Positions 14,481-19,850 of a stretch of DNA of 19,850 nt are shown one piece after another. Position numbers and translations under genes: made by a program. Position 1 is the first letter of the stretch. Each line of letters begins with the position of its first letter. The notes below the pieces were generated by a model that did no database searches, was not told where the DNA came from, and saw only the letters and a program-made list of their open reading frames with translations. Source of the stretch: UBA5359 sp028699365 [NCBI: bacterium] (GTDB lineage: Bacteria; UBP13; UBA5359); contig JAQVUQ010000006.1 in assembly GCA_028699365.1 (NCBI GenBank), forward strand, positions 1-19,850. Direction: 5' to 3'.

Positions 14481-16352
14481 CTATATGAGCTTTGCCCCTT
14501 CAAAACAACCTACATCTATTGCCCAATGGCTTTGCCAGGCATGCTTGAATTCATACTCTTTAATCCCAAATGAAAACATATAGTGCAGGTCGCTTCTCAC
14601 TAATTTCACAGCCATTACGTTCCGTCCTTTATTAAAGTCTGCTGCGATACAATGCTGAGACGGCATCCACATACCCGGCTTCTCCTCTCTTCCAATCTCA
14701 TTACCATTAAACCAGCACTTGAATTGATTATTGCTCCCAACTACCAACCAGCGCTTTCCAGCTTCTGTTATATATAACTCAGTCCAGGCGTATATGCAAT
14801 TTGGACCATAAAAACCGATAGCGCTATCGAAAGGCACCAGATCCTCAGCGCTTTCCAATTCAAAATCCGCTTTATACGGCGTATCATTACCGATAGCTTC
14901 CAACCATCTTTTCTCATCGATATAGCCGTCGTCGACATCAGCAACGTTGGTAAACATCTCTTGCAGAACAGGCAGCGTCATTTTATCGCCATGCGGCCAA
15001 TATTGCCTGTCGTCGCAATCAGGACGAACTCCGGCTTTCCAGAACGGTCCCGCCACCTGCCACCGTCTGGCAGTTGCAAAACCTATATCCAGAGACTGCC
15101 CGTCCTTCTTTACTGCTACCTTGTAATGACTCTTGAGTATCTCCTGCCCCTCTTTTAATTTACATGCGTAAGTTTTTTCATCTAATTTCTTCAGGTCGAC
15201 AGCCGCAGGAACCGAGAGACTATCGGGGGAGAAAGAAAGCGCAAAACGCTGCCATTTACTTCTATATAAAACAGGCTGGTCATAAGACACTTCAATTCCA
15301 GCCGGCGTGGATGAATGCCTTTTCCGCACAGATATAGAGGCCGGCTTACTACTTACGGTTACATGTCCGTTCGAGAAATGATCAAGAACCTCGAGACCGA
15401 TTACACATGTATCATAAGCCAGATCGGATATTCTGTTACTCTTTCGGGTGATATCGACACCTATCGAATAGGTGTTGTTAAGCTTACTTATCCAATTGGC
15501 GGGTATAGAATCCAATCCGTTTATCATTGCATATACAGCTCCGGCAGTAGCACAGGTACAATCACTATCATAGCCGCAGTTTAAAGCTATTCTCATACAA
15601 TTTTCAAATTTATCAGCACCCCTTAACAACGCAAGGATAATGAAACCGGTATTCTGAATACAGTTTGTTGCATCAGGATGACCGAAATGCCTCAGTATCT
15701 CTTTTCTGATACCTGCACAGCTATCCTTGCTATCCGCTCGTTCCCTTACAAAGCTGATTACCTTACCTGTTCTTGAAACCGCCGGAACATATTTCAGGCT
15801 GCCGTCAATAAGCTTTCTTATATCTCTCTCAAAAAAGGCATCAGCCTCCAGGGCTGCAAAGAACTGCTCAGCCCATACCGCTTCATCGCCATGATCCAGA
15901 CAGCCGTCAATACGGGCATAAGCTGCAGCTCTATCCGACAGACCCGGGGAGATAAATCCCCAAATCTCACTTCTTATCAGACAACCCATCCCGTCCTTGA
16001 AGTATGCGTTATTAAAGCTGCCGGATGCCGATGGCTGCACGCCCATTCTGAAATTCCTGACAGCATAGGAATACTCACCAAAGGGATACCATATATGTTC
16101 CATCCACATATCCCTTAAATCGGCACTTGTTAGAAGAGGCCCGTACTTTTCAAGCGCGCTCAACCATACTATCTGGAAATCGGAATCATCGTTGGGTTCA
16201 ATATCGATATTAAACTTCTCAACCCCTTCATCCGAAGAGCATCTTTTATCTCCTTCATACGGTGCACCTATCGTCCCTCCAATGAACTTGCCGTACCATC
16301 CTGCAAGAACCTTGTCGTAATAGTCACGCCATGTAATACAGTTTCTTGTCAT
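14481..16352 (-). CDS. ADP-ribosylglycohydrolase-family protein with C-terminal beta-sandwich domain
   Basis: This 623-residue protein has no signal peptide and is predicted cytoplasmic. Residues about 12-330 are an ADP-ribosylglycohydrolase fold with its dimagnesium motifs: GTIGAPYEG at 26-34, NDDSDFQ at 54-60, DGCLDHGDEAVWAE at 149-162 and CGYDSDCTCATAGA at 259-272. Family members remove ADP-ribose or related ribosides. The role of those in sugar operons is not settled. The remaining residues form beta-rich modules ending in a galactose-binding-like segment (NQFKCWFNGNEIG, then NKGRNVMAVKLV). The start ATG overlaps the lacI stop by one base (TAATG), implying translational coupling and joint control. 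The pairing of this enzyme with a lectin-like domain inside a glycan operon suggests a glycoside rather than protein substrate, which is inference. Confidence 0.85.
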   Translation of the reverse strand: MTRNCITWRDYYDKVLAGWYGKFIGGTIGAPYEGDKRCSSDEGVEKFNIDIEPNDDSDFQIVWLSALEKYGPLLTSADLRDMWMEHIWYPFGEYSYAVRNFRMGVQPSASGSFNNAYFKDGMGCLIRSEIWGFISPGLSDRAAAYARIDGCLDHGDEAVWAEQFFAALEADAFFERDIRKLIDGSLKYVPAVSRTGKVISFVRERADSKDSCAGIRKEILRHFGHPDATNCIQNTGFIILALLRGADKFENCMRIALNCGYDSDCTCATAGAVYAMINGLDSIPANWISKLNNTYSIGVDITRKSNRISDLAYDTCVIGLEVLDHFSNGHVTVSSKPASISVRKRHSSTPAGIEVSYDQPVLYRSKWQRFALSFSPDSLSVPAAVDLKKLDEKTYACKLKEGQEILKSHYKVAVKKDGQSLDIGFATARRWQVAGPFWKAGVRPDCDDRQYWPHGDKMTLPVLQEMFTNVADVDDGYIDEKRWLEAIGNDTPYKADFELESAEDLVPFDSAIGFYGPNCIYAWTELYITEAGKRWLVVGSNNQFKCWFNGNEIGREEKPGMWMPSQHCIAADFNKGRNVMAVKLVRSDLHYMFSFGIKEYEFKHAWQSHWAIDVGCFEGAKLI

Positions 16353-17377
16353 TATCGGACCTTCCCCACAGAGCTTCTTGTTACCAATTCGGGATCTATG
16401 AACACTCTGGATACCGGCAGAGACTTTGATGCCAGTCTGTTTATGATAGTGCTGGCGCAGAGTTGGCCTATATCATAGTGTTTTTGATTTATGGTTGTTA
16501 GTGGAACTGCGCCGCGCTGTGCCTCCTGGATATCATCAAAACCTGCGACGGAAATATCCTCGGGAATCCTTATCCCCTTATCCATGAGGGCGTTAATCAA
16601 ACCGATGGCAACTATATCGTTGATACAGAAGGCTGCCGTTATCCTGCCGGCTGCAAGAAGATCCTTTATCATTGGAGCGGATTTGATACCAGCCTCATAG
16701 TCGTATTCAGCCTCGATAACCAACCCCGCATCAAATTGATATCCTTTGGATTCGATAAACTCCTTGTATCCGCGAGTTCTTTCTTTAAAAGCAGCGCCAT
16801 CCTTCTTACCACCTAAAAATGCTATCTTTGAGTGTCCCATCCGTATAAGATAATCGGTCATCATACTTGCGCCTTTACCACTATCGACCTCAACTCTGTC
16901 GGCAACTATATCGACAGGGGTTACATATCCGGAGAAAACAAGCGGACTGTCATCGTTATTAAAATGCGTCAGTATTTTGGCCACCTTCTTGTTCGGCTTT
17001 CCTTCCTGACCTATAAAGATTAATCCGGCACATCTATTCTGGTAATACATCTCCGCCAGAGCAGCTTCCTCGTCGCCGTCTCTGTAGGTATTGGAAAAGG
17101 TTATGTGATAACCCGACGGTCTCAAGGCATCATAGATGCCCTTCATAAACAACCCGTAAACCGGATTCGATATATCAGGCACAAGAACCCCTATCTGATT
17201 TGAGCCTTGCTTCCTCAGCATACCGGCTTTTGCATTATACATATAATTCATACTGTCTGCCGCGGCCTTAACCAAAGCTATTGTATCCTTATGGACACAT
17301 TTCTCTTCTCTCAGAGCTCTGGAGACCGTAGATGTAGATACTCCCAGTTTTTCAGCTATGTCATATATAGTAACCAC
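16352..17377 (-). CDS. LacI-family transcriptional regulator
   Basis: This 341-residue repressor is counted from the GTG at 17377, which has AGGAG six bases upstream and gives the classic N-terminus M(V)TIYDIAEKLGVSTSTVS. A longer frame from 17425 would add 16 residues without a ribosome site and place the operator inside the gene. The helix-turn-helix occupies residues 3-25. The hinge AKAGMLRKQGSNQIGVLVPD leads into a periplasmic-binding-protein-like effector domain (ISNPVYGLFMKGI, GFDD near the end). Such regulators usually respond to a sugar. Two operator-like palindromes lie 11 and 79 bases upstream of the start, so it probably represses its own operon. The last codon overlaps the next gene's start. 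Confidence 0.94.
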   Translation of the reverse strand: MVTIYDIAEKLGVSTSTVSRALREEKCVHKDTIALVKAAADSMNYMYNAKAGMLRKQGSNQIGVLVPDISNPVYGLFMKGIYDALRPSGYHITFSNTYRDGDEEAALAEMYYQNRCAGLIFIGQEGKPNKKVAKILTHFNNDDSPLVFSGYVTPVDIVADRVEVDSGKGASMMTDYLIRMGHSKIAFLGGKKDGAAFKERTRGYKEFIESKGYQFDAGLVIEAEYDYEAGIKSAPMIKDLLAAGRITAAFCINDIVAIGLINALMDKGIRIPEDISVAGFDDIQEAQRGAVPLTTINQKHYDIGQLCASTIINRLASKSLPVSRVFIDPELVTRSSVGKVR

Positions 17378-17387
17378 ACACAACTCC

Positions 17388-17401
17388 TGAAATCGATTTC
17401 C
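17388..17401. promoter_or_regulatory. LacI-type operator O1 (TGAAATCGATTTCC)
   Basis: The inner twelve bases, GAAATCGATTTC, are a perfect palindrome. The fourteen-base site matches the general LacI-family pattern TGNAANCGNTTNCA at all but one specified position. It abuts the ribosome site of the lacI gene, between any promoter and the coding region. Confidence 0.65.
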
Positions 17402-17455
17402 ACCATGTTTACCAGTGTTAATCAACGTTTCCTAATATCAAAAGCAACATTTACC

Positions 17456-17469
17456 TGCAATCGATTGTA
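17456..17469. promoter_or_regulatory. LacI-type operator O2 (TGCAATCGATTGTA)
   Basis: The inner ten bases, CAATCGATTG, are a perfect palindrome. The site has the same AATCGATT core as O1 and again differs from TGNAANCGNTTNCA at a single position. The centres of the two sites are 68 bases apart. Two copies of the same core in a 163-base spacer beside a lacI gene strongly suggest its binding sites, perhaps with looping. Confidence 0.65.
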
Positions 17470-17480
17470 TTTACATTTAT

Positions 17481-17510
17481 AAGTTACCATATTGGTTACC
17501 CTCGCGTCAA
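17481..17510 (-). promoter_or_regulatory. Weak promoter candidate for the LacI-headed cluster
   Basis: A TTGACG -35 box (17505-17510) is followed after 17-18 bases by GTAACT or TAACTT, a poor -10 match. If used, transcription would start close to 17474, just before operator O2. A second possibility is TTGCAG overlapping the far edge of O2, with TATTAG 17 bases on. Neither is convincing alone. GGTAAC occurs twice, twelve bases apart, within this element. Confidence 0.3.
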
Positions 17511-17539
17511 GGGGCAAAATACTAAATTCACAGTTATAT

Positions 17540-19850
17540 TCAGATAACCTCTACCAACAGGGTGAATAAGCCATATGCCGGTATACGGCATTTTACGGCA
17601 TCGCTCGAGAATACCGTTGGTACACCCGTTTTACATTCAAGCAGATCTATTTCCGTTACCAACACTTTTTTACCAAAGAGTTCGGATCGCAACCGTATCT
17701 CTGCCTCAGTATCCATTCCGGCAACTTCATAAAGTCTGATTACCGTTCCCTCTCCATCCTCCTGCTTCTTCAGAGATGAAAGGACCAGGTTATTATTCTT
17801 GATTTCAACAAACGAGCATTCCGGGGGCATGATACCTTGGGCTGGAACTGCCTGGGATACGATTAACGGCTGATCAAAAGCAACGGCTTGCCGGAAAGCG
17901 TCTGCCGCATTACATAAACCGTCATGCGGTATTACTGCCAGGGAGAAACAGTGCTCGCCAAGCTCCGGGTACGGGTCGGGATCATTGCTGCTCCTGATAA
18001 GCGATACCGAAATATAATCATCGCCGGTGCGATAACCGTATTTGGAATCGGTCATAACCGTCAGTCCGGCTTGTCTATCCGTTCCCTTTACCACACCGGA
18101 AATATCACCCCAGCGTAATGCCGGCACATCGATATCTTCGATATCTCTCCGAGTGCTGCCGAACGGTATCTCAAAGTGACGTGCCGAATTCTCCAGCGAT
18201 AAAGGAAAGACTATATTCAACTGCGGCACAGGCTCTCCCTTCCGGCTTACCTCAAGCCAATCGCACTTGCAATCGATATTAATGCGATTTGACCCTTTAT
18301 CCAGATATATTGCCGTAGTAAGCTCTGAACCGCGCATTCCAACAGACCAGACATAACCGTTTCTTAGTGGTCCTCTAAGCGATCTGAAAGAACTTCTTTC
18401 TATAGTGGAATAAAAATCAGGAGGTTGCGACGCTTTAATGAATTTAATACCCTTTATCGTCTCAATGTTCGAATAGGCACCAATCTGCCAGGCTGTCATA
18501 CCTTGAACAGGCATACCATCCCTTCCAGGCAAGGCTGCAGCCTCATCGATAATCCTGAAAAGCGCCGTAAGTCCGTCTCCGGGAACGAACTGATCTCCAC
18601 TCTCTTTACTTACCAGGCTCTTTATCGCACCGGAAACAGTATCTAATTCGATTCGCAGCTTATCGTTCTCCAGCACGGCTTGTGCGGGTGTCTCCAACTG
18701 TACAGGCTGTGCTTTGATATTCGGTTGAGAGTGCTGTTTGCACACGACAAAAGTTTTATAACCCAGAGGTGGTATGGAATCAGCTTCAAAAAGGATTCGC
18801 CTGAAGGTATGACCCCAGTAACTTTGAATTCCTTCCGTTACCTGGTGAACGACTTCCTTCCCCCGGCAATCCTTGACGACAAGGTTATCTTCACTATCGC
18901 CCATATCCCAGAGCACCGCTTCCACAACCTCAGAACGCCAGAAGGAAGAGGGATTAAAAACAGTAAATATACGATACGAAGAATCGTCCACGGCAGGCGC
19001 AGACATCCCCTTACAGTCTTGCCAAAAGCCTGCGCCTGCACCAAGCGCCCTGTCACAACGAACCCGGCTTTGCACTCCTGCCGCACCAAGAACAGCTTGC
19101 GTATCGATAGCCTTGTTTATAGCGGTTAAAGCTTTTTTCAAGGCTGCACCGGTAGCAGCTTTGACTTCCTGATGCTGACCCAGGGCATAATGCCTGGTCT
19201 GACGCTTACCCGAGCCTGGCAGAATATCATGGAACTGGTTAAACAACACGCGTTCCCACGCCCTGCACAACTCCGATTTGGGATAATCAAAACCTTCGGT
19301 CAGTTTACCGGCCAAAGCGGAGAAACTCTCGGCTACCGACAGAAGCTTTTCACCATAACGATTTGCCGCTTTCGTCTCAGACTGTGAAGTATAACAACCG
19401 GTAAAGATAAAATTATGCTCTCCCTCCAGCACGGGCAACTCCAGACCGGACCTCTCAATTGCGTCAAAATATTCCTTATATGTCGAAAATTTTATGGTGG
19501 GAAATACCGGCCAGGAACTCATCTCCTTTATAGTTTCTATGTCTCTGATTGCAGGGCCGCCGCCATGATCACCTACACCATAGACTCGCAGAATACTCCG
19601 GCTTCCAGTCTTTTCAACCTCATTAAGCACCGAGCGAACTATCCCCTCCGGGAGCACGTCATAGTTATACCAATCATCCTTCTCATGATAACAGAGCAAC
19701 CGGCTTCCGTCAGGTGATTGCCAGCGGTAGAGCTTGGGACCATCCAGCGCCCGACAATGATAATAGTATTTGGCGCCCGTCCTTGATAAGATGGCCGGAA
19801 CATTGAGATTATGGCCAAACGTGTCAGGTTCAAAATCCAATTGTATATCA
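17540..19850 (-). CDS. GH38 alpha-mannosidase, N-terminus off the right edge
   Basis: About 769 residues are visible and no start lies in the window. The frame enters as DIQLDFEPDTFGH. FEPDTFGH is the GH38 nucleophile and zinc-ligand motif (Asp before TFGH). Further on are RVYGVGDHGGGP, typical of bacterial members, and FNQFHDILPGS at about residue 200, whose His-Asp pair belongs to the active site. The rest is the mannosidase middle and C-terminal beta domain, ending at TLLVEVI. The missing part should hold the HxD zinc motif and some 150-250 residues. The family hydrolyses alpha-mannosides, often in the cytoplasm after uptake. It sits upstream of lacI on the same strand, 163 bases away, and may belong to the same regulon. 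Confidence 0.93.
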   Translation of the reverse strand, partial: DIQLDFEPDTFGHNLNVPAILSRTGAKYYYHCRALDGPKLYRWQSPDGSRLLCYHEKDDWYNYDVLPEGIVRSVLNEVEKTGSRSILRVYGVGDHGGGPAIRDIETIKEMSSWPVFPTIKFSTYKEYFDAIERSGLELPVLEGEHNFIFTGCYTSQSETKAANRYGEKLLSVAESFSALAGKLTEGFDYPKSELCRAWERVLFNQFHDILPGSGKRQTRHYALGQHQEVKAATGAALKKALTAINKAIDTQAVLGAAGVQSRVRCDRALGAGAGFWQDCKGMSAPAVDDSSYRIFTVFNPSSFWRSEVVEAVLWDMGDSEDNLVVKDCRGKEVVHQVTEGIQSYWGHTFRRILFEADSIPPLGYKTFVVCKQHSQPNIKAQPVQLETPAQAVLENDKLRIELDTVSGAIKSLVSKESGDQFVPGDGLTALFRIIDEAAALPGRDGMPVQGMTAWQIGAYSNIETIKGIKFIKASQPPDFYSTIERSSFRSLRGPLRNGYVWSVGMRGSELTTAIYLDKGSNRINIDCKCDWLEVSRKGEPVPQLNIVFPLSLENSARHFEIPFGSTRRDIEDIDVPALRWGDISGVVKGTDRQAGLTVMTDSKYGYRTGDDYISVSLIRSSNDPDPYPELGEHCFSLAVIPHDGLCNAADAFRQAVAFDQPLIVSQAVPAQGIMPPECSFVEIKNNNLVLSSLKKQEDGEGTVIRLYEVAGMDTEAEIRLRSELFGKKVLVTEIDLLECKTGVPTVFSSDAVKCRIPAYGLFTLLVEVI

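Noticed and set aside
17402-17425. Longer start for the LacI-family gene at 17425
   Set aside because: It has no ribosome site, adds residues not seen at LacI N-termini, and would place an operator inside the coding region.

Overview
The window is a densely packed bacterial chromosome segment in which every credible gene lies on the minus strand, so the text reads right to left. It is a carbohydrate-catabolism region. The pseudopilin at 13754-14392 has an N-terminus ([20 protein letters not shown], then [19 protein letters not shown]) and an H-X9-DG tail. This style is common in Armatimonadota and related polysaccharide-degrading phyla. Planctomycetes and Lentisphaerota/Verrucomicrobia usually carry LLPAVQAAR or LLPALxxAR there. 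I infer an Armatimonadota-like organism from this one gene, so the assignment is tentative.

Region A (19850 to 17540, partial): the C-terminal three quarters of a GH38 alpha-mannosidase. A 163-base spacer follows, carrying two near-palindromic LacI-type operators and a weak promoter candidate.

Region B (17377 to 4868): seven closely spaced genes that look like one transcription unit. In order they are a LacI-family repressor, an ADP-ribosylglycohydrolase-family protein with a C-terminal beta-sandwich, an H-X9-DG pseudopilin, a secreted LamG + M14 carboxypeptidase-like protein, a secreted GH10-like TIM barrel + LamG protein, a sugar-binding lipoprotein of the ABC type, and a large GH13 protein without a signal peptide. 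The two secreted enzymes share a related LamG module placed at opposite ends. With the mannosidase, the set reads as surface capture and trimming of a glycan or glycopeptide, uptake, and cytoplasmic hydrolysis. No ABC permease or ATPase is encoded here. The natural substrate cannot be read from the sequence.

Region C (4826 to 1): a second operon with higher GC content. It opens with a near-consensus sigma-70-type promoter whose start region is covered by a GntR-type palindrome, and the first gene appears to have almost no 5' leader. The genes are a Gfo/Idh/MocA oxidoreductase, a 56-codon mini-ORF containing what looks like the amputated start of an HpcH/HpaI aldolase, a GntR/FCD regulator, an SDR oxidoreductase, an aldo/keto reductase, a DapA-family lyase, and the start of an unrecognised protein running off the left edge. 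The enzyme set suggests oxidation of a sugar to a keto-deoxy acid followed by aldol cleavage. No dehydratase, lactonase or kinase is visible.

I found no rRNA, tRNA, CRISPR array, insertion sequence or convincing intrinsic terminator. No stretch longer than about 300 bases lacks a gene.
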